From the NCBI RefSeq assembly GCF_000397065.2, contig NZ_KE007328.1, positions 1-64,000 on the forward strand: a DNA stretch of 64,000 bases, written 5' to 3'. This stretch comes from Marinobacter lipolyticus SM19. GTDB taxonomy: Bacteria; Pseudomonadota; Gammaproteobacteria; Pseudomonadales; Oleiphilaceae. Under the pieces are notes generated by a model. It was given only the letters and a program-made list of their open reading frames with translations, did not search any database and had not been told where the DNA came from. The translations under genes were made by a program, and so were the position numbers. Below, piece after piece: positions 35,027 through 44,286 of this stretch. The first letter of the stretch is position 1. The number at the start of each line of letters is the position of its first letter.

Positions 35027-36097
35027 CTAGTGGTCGCCAAATCCCGCTTCTCTGGCCCTGACGATCAGTTGGGCCCGGCTGGTGATGTCCAGCTTGCTGC
35101 AGATATTACTGATATGATTGCGCGCCGTTTTGGGAGCGATGGACAGGTGTTCGGCAATGTCTTGATTCGATAATCCCTGGGCAACGACTTCCAGTACCGC
35201 GCGTTCGCGACCAGTAAGAGATTTGAATTCCGGAGGTGGCGCAGGCTGGTCTGAGCCCTGGTTGGTGAGAAAACGACGGAACTCCGATACAAAGATGGGC
35301 CAGCCCGGATCATCGGGCTGCAGTATGTGGCTCTTGCCTTCCAACGGCAAAAAGTGGGCGCCGTCTATATGGGCCGCAAGCTCACGACCCATTTCGAAGG
35401 GGACCATCTGATCACCCTTGATGTGCACAACCAGCGTGGGCGCTCGCACCTTGTCCAGTTGATGTCTTATATCGACGGCGTGAAACGCGTGCCAGAGCTG
35501 GACTGCGGTCTCTGGTTCGGTGGTGATTCGTTGCAACTCCGCCCACCAGGCCACCTGATCGCCAGCCTCGCGGGGTGACATCAGACGTGCAAATACTTCG
35601 CGAAACGCACCATGGCGGCGGCCCCATCCGACTTTGATCATCTCTTCCAGGGCCCGGGCCTCTTCCGTCTTGTACTCGGGAATATCACTGGTATATCCAC
35701 CATGGGCGTAGGCGTTATACAGTACGAGCTTGCTGACTCGCTCGGGGTGGCGAGCGGCATAAGCCGCAGCGACCGCTCCTCCCTGGCAGATCCCCACCAG
35801 TGGAAATCGTCGCCACCCTAGGGCATTGGCCACGGCTTCAAGATCCTGAAGCCAGACCTCCACCCCCTGCTCGGCAACCTCATGGTCCGATAACCCCGAT
35901 CCACGCATATCAAAGCGTGCGAGCGTGTGCTCCCGCGTCAGCTCCCTCAGCCAGTGCTGCCAGATGGGGCTGTCCCAGTCATGTTCCACATGGGTCATCC
36001 AGCCGCCAACACGCATCAATGGCGGGCCTCGCCCTGCCGTCGCGTAGGCGATGCACACTCCGTCCTGACTTGTGCAAAAATTGATCTTCTGTCTCAT
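35027..36097 (-). CDS. Alpha/beta hydrolase fused to a LuxR-type HTH
   Basis: 356 residues: alpha/beta hydrolase fold (about 10-275) and a LuxR-family HTH (about 290-350: TGRERAVLEVVAQGLSNQDI, SIAPKTARNHISNICSKL). The nucleophile elbow reads VGICQGGA, so residue 104 is Cys where Ser is usual; the Asp (IKGDQMV) and His (GKSHILQ) positions are kept. Probably a one-component regulator in which the hydrolase fold binds or slowly turns over a ligand. Target genes unknown; the divergent gene at 36292 and the oxidase at 33502 are candidates. Confidence 0.85.
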   Translation of the reverse strand: MRQKINFCTSQDGVCIAYATAGRGPPLMRVGGWMTHVEHDWDSPIWQHWLRELTREHTLARFDMRGSGLSDHEVAEQGVEVWLQDLEAVANALGWRRFPLVGICQGGAVAAAYAARHPERVSKLVLYNAYAHGGYTSDIPEYKTEEARALEEMIKVGWGRRHGAFREVFARLMSPREAGDQVAWWAELQRITTEPETAVQLWHAFHAVDIRHQLDKVRAPTLVVHIKGDQMVPFEMGRELAAHIDGAHFLPLEGKSHILQPDDPGWPIFVSEFRRFLTNQGSDQPAPPPEFKSLTGRERAVLEVVAQGLSNQDIAEHLSIAPKTARNHISNICSKLDITSRAQLIVRAREAGFGDH

Positions 36098-36291
36098 ATA
36101 AAGACAGTAGACCAGTTCCAGTTAGCTTTTCAATAAACCCACACCACAAGCCCTCTGGCAAATCAAGCACGATAGGAGTAATTTCAAGGTTACAAGCTGC
36201 GCATGCAGGGCCAGTTACTGGCAGTCCGTATTCAGTCACTGACCGTTGTAGGACATGCCGGCTCCATTAGCTAAACCACTGGAGTCCTGTC

Positions 36292-37839
36292 ATGAACACA
36301 ACGTTTCGCTTTGCACTCCTTGCGATCGCTATGAGCCTGTCCCTTCCAGCATCAGCACATCAGGAAGCCATGAACGATGGCCAGGCCGGTAGCGCCGGAG
36401 ATACTATCGGCAAAGTCAATTTTCAGGCGGACTGTGCTGACGAAGTGCGCGCTGACGTCGACCACGCACTGGGCATGATGCATCACATGATGTATACCCA
36501 GGCCCGAGCGGAGTTCGGGACCATTACCCAGACAGATCCTGACTGTGCTATGGCCCACTGGGGCATCGCGACGACCCTTTTCCAGCCGTTATGGGGCACC
36601 ACACCCAGTGCGGGGGATATCACCCAGGGTCGCCAGGCAATCCAGAAAGCCCGCGACGCCGCCAAGGATCATCGGGAACGACTTCTGATTAACGCGACTG
36701 CCGCCTTTTTCGAGCCCGACACGGATCAGGTTCGGGAACGGCTCGCCGGTTGGATCGAAGGTATGGACAAGGCCTACCAGGCTTTCCCGGAAGATCTTGA
36801 CGTTGCCACGCTCTATGCGCTGTCGCGCCTGACGTTGGCACTGTCCGCCGACGACCGAAAAGCGTTGCACAACGAAGCAGAAAAGGTACTGCGTGCGGCC
36901 TGGGAGACCGAACCCACCCACCCGGGTGCGGTTCATTACTCCATACACGCCACCGATGCCGATGGTCGCGCCGCAAACGCAACTGAAGTTGTGGATTCGT
37001 ATACAGGGATAGCACCCAGTGTACCCCATGCCCTGCATATGCCTTCCCACATTTATGTGCGGCTTGGTGACTGGCCGCGGATGATTGACTGGAACCAGCA
37101 GTCCTCAAAGGTGGCGGTTGACCACAAGGTCGATGGCGCTACGTCATTCCATTACATCCACGCCCTTGATTATCTGGTTTATGGTCATCTCCAGCGCGGT
37201 GAAGACAGCGCTGCGCGAGACGTTTGGAAAGCTGCCCAGGCCAATGGACCACATCAGGCAAATTTCCCCGGAGCATTTCACCTGGCGTCCATCCCGGCAC
37301 GGTTGGCGGTTGAAACACGGGATTGGGAGGCAGCAGCCGCCATTACCCCACGAGCCGTCGACTACATCGACTGGGACAAGTTCCCCTGGCCCGAGGGTCT
37401 GAGTTGGTTTGCCCGCGGACTGGGGGCCGTCCACACTGGCGACCTGGAAGCCGCCCGAGAGGCCGAACAGCGGCTGGAAACTCTGGCAGAAAACGCCAAG
37501 TCCGCCGCCGATCAGCGTTTCTCAACCTACATTGAAGTGGATCGCCAGATCCTCACAGGCTGGATCGCCAATGCCGAAGGTGAACCTGAGCGAGCCATCG
37601 AACTGATGCGTTCTGCCGGAGAACTGGAAGCCACCGTCGAGAAGCATCCGGTGACTCCGGGTGCCTTACTCCCACCCTATGAAGCCCTTGGCGACTTGCT
37701 GCTTGCGCTGGACCGCCCGGCCGAAGCCCTGGCCGCTTACCAGCAGTCCAATCGCATCTGGCCACAACGTCATAACACCCTGGAAGGAGCTGCCCGTGCA
37801 TCCGATGCATCAGGCAACACCGAATCCGCGAAGCTGTGA
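36292..37839 (+). CDS. Exported TPR-repeat protein
   Basis: 515 residues. Signal peptide (FALLAIAMSLSLPASA). TPR-like helices throughout, with a His/Met-rich segment DHALGMMHHMMYTQA (about 57-71) and the conserved AMAHWGIATTLFQPLWG, HYSIHATDA and PHALHMPSHIYVRLGDW. This is a widespread family of periplasmic TPR proteins of unknown function; the histidines could bind metal. No partner is identifiable. Confidence 0.78.
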   Translation: MNTTFRFALLAIAMSLSLPASAHQEAMNDGQAGSAGDTIGKVNFQADCADEVRADVDHALGMMHHMMYTQARAEFGTITQTDPDCAMAHWGIATTLFQPLWGTTPSAGDITQGRQAIQKARDAAKDHRERLLINATAAFFEPDTDQVRERLAGWIEGMDKAYQAFPEDLDVATLYALSRLTLALSADDRKALHNEAEKVLRAAWETEPTHPGAVHYSIHATDADGRAANATEVVDSYTGIAPSVPHALHMPSHIYVRLGDWPRMIDWNQQSSKVAVDHKVDGATSFHYIHALDYLVYGHLQRGEDSAARDVWKAAQANGPHQANFPGAFHLASIPARLAVETRDWEAAAAITPRAVDYIDWDKFPWPEGLSWFARGLGAVHTGDLEAAREAEQRLETLAENAKSAADQRFSTYIEVDRQILTGWIANAEGEPERAIELMRSAGELEATVEKHPVTPGALLPPYEALGDLLLALDRPAEALAAYQQSNRIWPQRHNTLEGAARASDASGNTESAKL

Positions 37840-37947
37840 CCCCGTCAGATGCCGGATTCCGCTGTGGGAACCGAGCGGGACTCGAACAATCTAATAAAGA
37901 CATTGGCAGGGAGGTCCTGTAGCCCTGGGAATGAGAGGAGACATCCC

Positions 37948-38751
37948 ATGAGTCATTTAAGTGTTGAGGAACTTGAAAAAGTTGCGGAGGCTTACGAGCA
38001 ATTGCTGGTCCCCGCGTTATTTGAGCAGTGGGCAGATCGGTTGGCGGATGCGGCGGAAATCCAACCCGGTGAACGCGTACTGGATGTTGCCTGTGGAACC
38101 GGCACCCTGACCCGAACGGTGGCTTCACGGGTTGGCGAAAGTGGCGCTGTCTCCGGTGTCGATATCAACCCGGGGATGTTGGCTGTGGCCAGGCGCCATT
38201 CGCCGGGAGTGGATTGGCGCGAAGCCTCTGCTGAGGCATTGCCCTATGATGAAAATCAGTTCGATGCCGTTGTCAGCCAGTTTGGGCTGATGCTCTTCTC
38301 TAACCCATACACCGCACTCCGTGAAATGAAGCGTGTGCTAAAACCTGGCGGACACCTGGCAGTGGCGGTTTTTGGTTCTCTCGATGAACTGCCAGCCTAT
38401 TCCATCATGGCAAGCATCTTTGAGCGGCTTATTGACCCGGGTATCGCCAACGCACTTCGGCTACCGTTCTCGATGGGCAATGCCGACCAGCTTGCACTAC
38501 TGTTATATGAGGCGGAGATCAGGGATCCGGTCATCGTGACCCACGAGGGCACAGCGCATTTTGACAGCATCAGGGACATGGTACTTGCGGATGTCAGGGG
38601 CTGGTTCCCCTTCGCAGGTATTGAGCTGGGCGAGAGCGCAATTGAAACGGTGGTACGGGAAGCGAACAAGGAACTGGCGCCATTTCAGAACTCACACGGA
38701 GGTCTGGAATTTAAATTGCCCGTTCATTTGATCACTGCAACGAAGGCCTGA
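37948..38751 (+). CDS. Class I SAM-dependent methyltransferase
   Basis: 267 residues from ATG at 37948 with GAGAGGAG upstream. Motif I is VLDVACGTGTLTR (about 45-57), acidic motif II VSGVDINPGML, and post-motif DAVVSQFGLMLFSNP, typical of UbiE/Methyltransf_11 enzymes. Substrate unknown. Ends 12 bp before a strong hairpin terminator. Confidence 0.87.
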   Translation: MSHLSVEELEKVAEAYEQLLVPALFEQWADRLADAAEIQPGERVLDVACGTGTLTRTVASRVGESGAVSGVDINPGMLAVARRHSPGVDWREASAEALPYDENQFDAVVSQFGLMLFSNPYTALREMKRVLKPGGHLAVAVFGSLDELPAYSIMASIFERLIDPGIANALRLPFSMGNADQLALLLYEAEIRDPVIVTHEGTAHFDSIRDMVLADVRGWFPFAGIELGESAIETVVREANKELAPFQNSHGGLEFKLPVHLITATKA

Positions 38752-38763
38752 GTCGTCGGGTAA

Positions 38764-38799
38764 AACATAAGACCCGCCGGTCCCGGTGGGTCTTATGTT
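38764..38799. terminator. Hairpin terminator between methyltransferase genes
   Basis: AACATAAGACCC pairs perfectly with GGGTCTTATGTT (12 bp), and the inner GCCG/CGGT extends the stem to a 4-nt loop. T-rich bases follow only briefly. It separates the genes at 37948 and 38839. Confidence 0.75.
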
Positions 38800-38838
38800 C
38801 TTGAGGTCCCATGATCGTCTTTTAAGGGAGTAAAAGTC

Positions 38839-39708
38839 ATGTACGATCAAGCGAAGAGGCTTGTGCGTAGCTTCGAAAGAATTCCCGCCGTTCATAACGC
38901 ACTGAACCGACGCTATGCAAAAGAGTTCGCCACTGCCACGAACGTAAACTGGTTTAAGGGAGTTTACCCGGATTTTGCAACTGCGAGTGCCGATGCGCCC
39001 GCCAGTAAACCCCTTGGTTACGATAACGAAGCCCCCGCCTCCGCCGATATGTATCGGTTTCGCATGCAGGCGATTTCACCCTGCGATTATCCGGTCGCAT
39101 TCTGGCTCAACCGGTTAATGGAACCCAATCAGAAGCTGATCGACTTCGGCGGCCACGTCGGTGTTCTGTACTATGCACTCACCAAATACCTCACTTTTCC
39201 GGAGCCGTTCGAATGGGAGATTTACGACGTTCCAGCCGTCATCAGGGAAGCCAGGAAATTTGCCGCTGACAATGGCAATTCCGCCCCGTTGAGTTTCTCT
39301 GAAGATTTAACCCAGTCGACTCCCTGTGATTGGGTATTGTTCTCCGGTTCACTGCAATACGTAGAAGATTCCCTGAGCTCGATCATCAGCCAGTTACGGA
39401 GCCGGCCAACCTATATATTGATTAACATGCTGCCCGTCCACCCAGATAAAAGCTACGTGACCCTGCAAAACATCAGCACTGCGATCTGTCCCTACAGAAT
39501 CCACAGCGCGAGTGAACTCCTGGAGGAGATAGAGAAACTCGACGGTGAAGTCATTGACCAGTGGAAGAATGCGGACAAGGCCTGCCAGATTCCTTACCAT
39601 CCTGATCACTCTCTGGATTATTACTACGGTATGTTGGTAAGACTGACCCCCACTCAAGACACCACGAACCAGGCTCCAACGGCAACGAGTACCACACCCA
39701 GGCCGTAG
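38839..39708 (+). CDS. TIGR04325-family methyltransferase
   Basis: 289 residues. WFKGVYPDFATASADA, GYDNEAPASADMYRFR and the SAM-site LIDFGGHVGVLYYAL are diagnostic of the TIGR04325 group, often linked to surface polysaccharide or lipid modification. FSGSLQYVED and HPDKSYVTLQNI follow. A GGGAG ribosome site precedes the ATG. The last 55 bp overlap the converging DUF2182 gene, and the C-terminal Thr/Pro-rich tail is encoded there. Confidence 0.82.
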   Translation: MYDQAKRLVRSFERIPAVHNALNRRYAKEFATATNVNWFKGVYPDFATASADAPASKPLGYDNEAPASADMYRFRMQAISPCDYPVAFWLNRLMEPNQKLIDFGGHVGVLYYALTKYLTFPEPFEWEIYDVPAVIREARKFAADNGNSAPLSFSEDLTQSTPCDWVLFSGSLQYVEDSLSSIISQLRSRPTYILINMLPVHPDKSYVTLQNISTAICPYRIHSASELLEEIEKLDGEVIDQWKNADKACQIPYHPDHSLDYYYGMLVRLTPTQDTTNQAPTATSTTPRP

Positions 39709-40418
39709 TCGAGCCAATTCCCGGTAGGGATGGTTTTCTCGATCAGGACATAGACCGCCAACCCGGCGATCCAGTACAGGTTCATCACGCCCCCGAAAAA
39801 AAGCAGAAGCATCAGCACCCAACAGCACCCCAGGCAGAATACGCCATGCTGAAGGCCCATGATGAACGCCCCACGTGTGCCCGGCCGCCAGTGGGTGGCT
39901 ATGTACATGGCAGGCATCCGGCAATGCCGAAGGCAGGCCTGCTTGAGGGGGGTGAGTTGATAAATCCCGGCGGCCATCAATATCCCCGCCCCCAGAAGCT
40001 GGTTGGTTAACGCCATGTCCGCCAGCAAACCGGCCTGTTTAATCCCCCAGTGCAAGACCGTTGCGAGCAAACTGAAACCTGCCCAGGCAAGCAAGTAACT
40101 TGCCGTAAACAAGGTGGTCGGCACATATGGATTGCCACTGTTACGCTGCCTGCGGTTCACGGAAGCGAACAGCAGGATCATCGGCGTCGCGCCCGGCAGC
40201 ATCATCGCAATCATCATGATCCACCACATAAGGAACATGATGATTGCGTAGCCGGGTGACCAGTCCGCTGACGCCATGGCAGACATATCCATGCCTGCAC
40301 CGGCGAACAGATAGCTCCAACTGGCCACTATTACGACGGTGAGAAGAGCCAGCACGACCCAGCGATCTCTGCGAAGTACACGTTCCAGGCCTTGATCAGA
40401 TTTAACACCAATTTCCAT
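39654..40418 (-). CDS. DUF2182 integral membrane protein
   Basis: 254 residues with about six membrane helices. The signature pairs are MFLMWWIMMIAMMLPGATPM and, later, GLQHGVFCLGCCWVLM, matching DUF2182 (predicted metal-binding membrane protein). LTPLKQACLRHCR lies between. It may take part in metal handling, by family inference only. Convergent overlap with the methyltransferase gene. Confidence 0.85.
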   Translation of the reverse strand: MEIGVKSDQGLERVLRRDRWVVLALLTVVIVASWSYLFAGAGMDMSAMASADWSPGYAIIMFLMWWIMMIAMMLPGATPMILLFASVNRRQRNSGNPYVPTTLFTASYLLAWAGFSLLATVLHWGIKQAGLLADMALTNQLLGAGILMAAGIYQLTPLKQACLRHCRMPAMYIATHWRPGTRGAFIMGLQHGVFCLGCCWVLMLLLFFGGVMNLYWIAGLAVYVLIEKTIPTGNWLDYGLGVVLVAVGAWFVVS

Positions 40419-40617
40419 TACAGGCTTGTAACTCCCAGTTGGAAAACTATTCTCAAGTATAGGTAGTAACCGAGGTACGCAACGTTTTGCCTTTCTATTC
40501 GTTGAACATTTGCGATGTATGTACCACCTCCCGCGAGGTCGTCAGGGCTTTGCATGCGGCTTTGTTGCTGCACTTTTTCAAACTCTATTCCCCTACCCCC
40601 TATAAGGAGGACCCATC

Positions 40618-41586
40618 ATGCGAAAGCTAACGTCAGTCGCAATGCTTTGTGCACTATCCGTCCCCGGATTCGCTCAGGCAGACTGCGGGGAAGTATCCAT
40701 CACTGAGATGAACTGGGCTTCCAACACGGTAGTGACCAGCGTTGCCAAGTTCATCATGGAACAGGGCTACGGCTGTGATGTCACCGTGGTGCCCTCCGAT
40801 ACCATTCCAGCTGTGACGTCGGTCGCCGAGAACGGCGAGCCGGACATTGTCACCGAGCTCTGGCTCAACTCCGCTGGTGAGGCCTACCTGAAGCTGGAAG
40901 AACAGGGCAAGGTGGAGCGTCTTGGGAAGGTGCTGGACCCGGGTGGCGTCGAGGGTTGGTGGATTCCCACCTATCTGGCGGAAAAACACCCGGAACTGAC
41001 CACGATCGAAGGCGTCATGGCAAATCCCGAACTGGTGGACAATCGCTTTAACAACTGCCCGAGCGGCTGGGGCTGCCGTGTGGTCAGTGACAATCTGATC
41101 CGGGCCCTTGATCTGGAGGCCTCCGGTATCGAGGTGTTCAACCACGGTTCCGGAGAAACACTGGCGTCATCCATGGCGTCTGCCGTGCAGGACGAAGAGC
41201 CCTGGTTCGGCTACTACTGGGGTCCCACCGTTCCTCTCGGCAAATTCGACATGACTCGCGTCGAATTGGGCGATTACGATTCCAGCATCCATATGCGCAA
41301 TCAAAACCCGGATACCGCCAACCCTGGCGTATCCGAATTCCCGGCAGCGCCGGTGCTGACCTCCGTCACGACCAACTTCAAGGAACGTGAACCAGAGGTG
41401 GCCGAGATGCTCAGCAAGCTGACATTCAAGTCCGAAACTATGAGTGCCCTACTGGCCTGGATGGATAAGAATAACGCCTCGGCTGAAGAAGCCGCTGTTT
41501 ACTTCCTCAACAACAACAGCGACGAGTGGTCCGGTTGGCTGAATGAATCTGCCAGGGAACGACTTGCCAAAGTAATGGAACAATAA
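40618..41586 (+). CDS. Quaternary-amine ABC importer, substrate-binding protein
   Basis: 322 residues, signal peptide MRKLTSVAMLCALSVPGFAQ, OpuAC-type binding protein (EMNWASN, VVPSDTIPAVTSVAENGEPD, NHGSGETLASSM, PWFGYYWGPTVPLGKFD). Aromatic residues suited to cation-pi binding of betaine-like ligands (Trp/Tyr in WFGYYWGP) are present. AAGGAGG ribosome site. First gene of an importer with 41683 and 42729. Glycine betaine, proline betaine or choline are the likely ligands. Confidence 0.9.
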   Translation: MRKLTSVAMLCALSVPGFAQADCGEVSITEMNWASNTVVTSVAKFIMEQGYGCDVTVVPSDTIPAVTSVAENGEPDIVTELWLNSAGEAYLKLEEQGKVERLGKVLDPGGVEGWWIPTYLAEKHPELTTIEGVMANPELVDNRFNNCPSGWGCRVVSDNLIRALDLEASGIEVFNHGSGETLASSMASAVQDEEPWFGYYWGPTVPLGKFDMTRVELGDYDSSIHMRNQNPDTANPGVSEFPAAPVLTSVTTNFKEREPEVAEMLSKLTFKSETMSALLAWMDKNNASAEEAAVYFLNNNSDEWSGWLNESARERLAKVMEQ

Positions 41587-41598
41587 CCGGGCACAGCT

Positions 41599-41626
41599 GG
41601 ACAGAGCCGGAATAATGGCTCTGTCC
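41599..41626 (+). promoter_or_regulatory. Intercistronic stem-loop in the ABC operon
   Basis: GGACAGAGCC / GGCTCTGTCC, a perfect 10-bp stem with an 8-nt loop and no U-tract, 12 bp after the binding-protein stop. In many ABC operons such structures stabilise the upstream message so that binding protein exceeds permease. Confidence 0.65.
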
Positions 41627-41682
41627 GTGCGCGTGAACCATTCCAGTCCCGTTATTCTGAATAACTCAGGGGAACTGAATTC

Positions 41683-42717
41683 ATGGCGACCTACACTTCC
41701 CTGTTTTCATCGCTCGGACTGGAGGCATGGTGTGCTGAAGACACAAGCGACACGCCTTTGTCCATGACGGATCTGCTAAAAAAAATCCAGGGTACGGAGT
41801 CCGAACCTGAATCCCTCTGGGAACTGCCTTTTCCATCGATGGACGCGTTCCACGAAGCCTGCGCTTCCTTCCCACAATCACGGGATCTGACCAAAGGGCT
41901 GGAGCAAGGCTTTCTGGACATCAAGGACAACCTGAGCGTTGTGCTGGACCCGCTGACACAACCTCTGAGCTGGTTCCTCGACGGTGCCCTGTACGCCATA
42001 CTCAACACACCCTGGTGGATTGTCATACCGCTACTGCTGGCGGTGGTGTTTGTGGTTTCCAAATCCTGGAAGCTGGTGGTCTTTGTGGGTATCAGCCTGG
42101 CTTTGCTGGCGTTTATCGATTACTACGAATACGCGATGCAAACGCTGGCCATTATTTTTGTCTGCGCCTTCCTGTGCGTACTCTTCGGCGTACCTATAGG
42201 CATAGCCATGTCCCGCAGTGACATGATGCAGCGGCTGACCATCCCCGTGTTGGACATGCTGCAAACGCTGCCCCCCTTTGTGTACCTGATTCCACTGATC
42301 TTTCTGTTCAGCGTGACCGAATCCAAACTGTACGGCATTGCCATCATTCTTTACGCCATAGTACCGGTGATTCGCCTCACCAACCTGGGTATACGTCTGG
42401 TCGACAAAGATGTGATTGAGGCCGCCGATGCCTTTGGTATGACCAGCCGGCAGAAACTCTACAAAGTCCAGATTCCACTTGCCCTGCCCAACATCATGGC
42501 CGGCGTAAACCAGACCATCATGATGAGTCTGGCGATGGTGGTCATTGCCTCCCTGGTGTCGGCACCGGGCCTTGGCGTGCTGGTGCTGCAAGGCATTCGC
42601 AACCTCGAGCTTGGTGTCGGGCTTGTGGCCGGCCTGGGCATCGTGATTCTGGCGGTGATCCTTGATCGGGTGACCAAGGCCTCGCTGGCGCGAATTAACG
42701 CGGCACAGAAACAGTAA
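41683..42717 (+). CDS. Quaternary-amine ABC importer, permease (ProW-like)
   Basis: 344 residues. A soluble, amphipathic N-terminal 90 residues precede about seven membrane helices. The cytoplasmic EAA loop is EAADAFGMTSRQKLYKVQIP, which docks to the ATPase at 42729. Sequence such as MLQTLPPFVYLIPLIFLF is typical of ProW/OpuAB. Imports betaine-type osmolytes together with its neighbours. Confidence 0.92.
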   Translation: MATYTSLFSSLGLEAWCAEDTSDTPLSMTDLLKKIQGTESEPESLWELPFPSMDAFHEACASFPQSRDLTKGLEQGFLDIKDNLSVVLDPLTQPLSWFLDGALYAILNTPWWIVIPLLLAVVFVVSKSWKLVVFVGISLALLAFIDYYEYAMQTLAIIFVCAFLCVLFGVPIGIAMSRSDMMQRLTIPVLDMLQTLPPFVYLIPLIFLFSVTESKLYGIAIILYAIVPVIRLTNLGIRLVDKDVIEAADAFGMTSRQKLYKVQIPLALPNIMAGVNQTIMMSLAMVVIASLVSAPGLGVLVLQGIRNLELGVGLVAGLGIVILAVILDRVTKASLARINAAQKQ

Positions 42718-42728
42718 GGGAGTGAATT

Positions 42729-43787
42729 GTGGCTCGGGACATCAAGATTTCCATCCGCAACCTGTACAAGATTTTCGGCCCCACCCCCGACGTCGCCCTG
42801 GCCCACGTCCGCCGTGGCATGGGTAAGGCCGAACTACTGGAGAAGCACAACCATGTACTGGGTCTCCAGGACATCAATGTGGACGTCCACGAGGGTGAGA
42901 TTACCGTTATTATGGGCCTGTCCGGTTCCGGAAAATCCACCCTGATTCGCCACCTCAACCGACTGATCGAACCAACCGCTGGCGAAATCGAGGTCGACGG
43001 CGAAGACGTGCTGCAGTTCGACGAAAACAAGCTACGCAAGCTGCGGCGGGAACGGATGTCGATGGTGTTCCAGAAGTTTGCACTGCTCCCCCACAAAACC
43101 GTGCTGGAGAATGCCGGCATGGCACTGCTGGTTCGCGGCTATTCCGTACAGGACTTTGAGGCGGAGGCCAAAAAGTGGCTCGCCCGTGTGGGCCTGGAAG
43201 GCAACGAGAACCAGTACCCGCACCAGTTGTCCGGCGGCATGCAGCAACGTGTGGGCATTGCCCGAGCCCTGGCGTCGAATTCGCCAATCATGCTGATGGA
43301 CGAAGCTTTCTCCGCCCTCGATCCCCTGATCCGCTCCGACATGCAGGACCTGCTACTGGAACTGCAAGGCGAGCTGGAAAAGACCATTGTGTTTATCACC
43401 CACGATCTGGACGAAGCCCTGAAACTGGCTGACCACCTGGTTATCCTCAAGGACGGCTACGTCGTCCAGCAGGGCGAGCCCCAGGACATCCTGATGCATC
43501 CCAACGATCCGTACATCATCGACTTTATCAGCGATATCAACCGCGCTCGCGTACTCAGGGTCCGCTCGGTCATGGAGAAAACAACCGAAGCGCCGGAAAG
43601 CTGCGACGGCGATATTTCCGAACGGGATAACCTGGAATCAGTGATTGCCATGTCCGAAGGCGATACCAATCACACCTATCGGGTGATGCGCAAAGGCAAA
43701 CAGGTGGGCGTGCTCGACATGAAAGAGCTGGTAAAGGCGCTGGTGCCCACCGCTGCCGCGGAAGGTAATGAACGGGCCCGGTATTGA
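42729..43787 (+). CDS. Quaternary-amine ABC importer, ATPase (ProV-like)
   Basis: 352 residues from GTG at 42729, with AAGGGAG seven bases upstream. Walker A GLSGSGKST, Q-loop MVFQKFALLPH, signature LSGGMQQRVGIARAL, Walker B MLMDEAFSALDP, switch His in FITHDLDEALKL. The C-terminal 80 residues retain one CBS-like segment (VMRKGKQVGVLDMKEL), which in OpuA-type ATPases senses ionic strength. Confidence 0.92.
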   Translation: MARDIKISIRNLYKIFGPTPDVALAHVRRGMGKAELLEKHNHVLGLQDINVDVHEGEITVIMGLSGSGKSTLIRHLNRLIEPTAGEIEVDGEDVLQFDENKLRKLRRERMSMVFQKFALLPHKTVLENAGMALLVRGYSVQDFEAEAKKWLARVGLEGNENQYPHQLSGGMQQRVGIARALASNSPIMLMDEAFSALDPLIRSDMQDLLLELQGELEKTIVFITHDLDEALKLADHLVILKDGYVVQQGEPQDILMHPNDPYIIDFISDINRARVLRVRSVMEKTTEAPESCDGDISERDNLESVIAMSEGDTNHTYRVMRKGKQVGVLDMKELVKALVPTAAAEGNERARY

Positions 43788-43850
43788 ACCGCTGACTGTC
43801 CAGCGGACTTCATTCCCCCTCTCTCATCATTAGCCAACAGCCATCCAACA

Positions 43851-43908
43851 TTCAACCTTTTGGTTGACTTTCAGAAGCAGCACCCCTATATTCAACCACA
43901 TGGTTGAA
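43851..43908. promoter_or_regulatory. Twin ArsR-type operators
   Basis: TCAACC-N4-GGTTGA occurs twice: 43852-43867 and 43892-43907 (within the perfect TTCAACCACATGGTTGAA at 43891-43908). They are exactly 40 bp apart, nearly four helical turns, on one face. The second contains the regulator's ATG. Autoregulation is strongly suggested. Confidence 0.7.
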
Positions 43909-44286
43909 TTAAATGAGCAACAGTTGAACTCTATTTTTCACGCCCTTGGTGACACTACCCGTCGGCGGATTCTGCATGAGCTGTCTGACGGAGAGCGTTC
44001 GGTCAGCGAGCTGGCAGCACCTTTCGAGATGTCACTGGCTGCAGCCTCGAAGCACATCAAAGTGCTTGAAAACGCCGGGCTGATTCGCCGGGAGGTGCGT
44101 GGCCGCACCCACGTCTGTTATCTGGAACCCGGACCGCTGGCCAGCGCACACGAATGGCTGAATTTCTACCAGGGCTTCTGGAACGATCGCCTGGATGTAC
44201 TGGAACAACTGCTTTACCAGGAGGAGGCAGCTGACATTACACCTGATAAGGAGAAGACTCATGACGGATTATCAAAACCCCAGTGA
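43900..44286 (+). CDS. ArsR-family HTH regulator
   Basis: 128 residues from ATG at 43900. Winged HTH at about 12-85 (GDTTRRRILHELSDGERSVS, AAASKHIKVLENAGLIRREV). No thiolate metal site is seen, so it belongs to the SRPBCC-linked ArsR group. The stop overlaps the SRPBCC gene by 26 nt. Its start codon lies inside a palindromic operator, leaving an unusually short leader. Confidence 0.87.
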   Translation: MVELNEQQLNSIFHALGDTTRRRILHELSDGERSVSELAAPFEMSLAAASKHIKVLENAGLIRREVRGRTHVCYLEPGPLASAHEWLNFYQGFWNDRLDVLEQLLYQEEAADITPDKEKTHDGLSKPQ

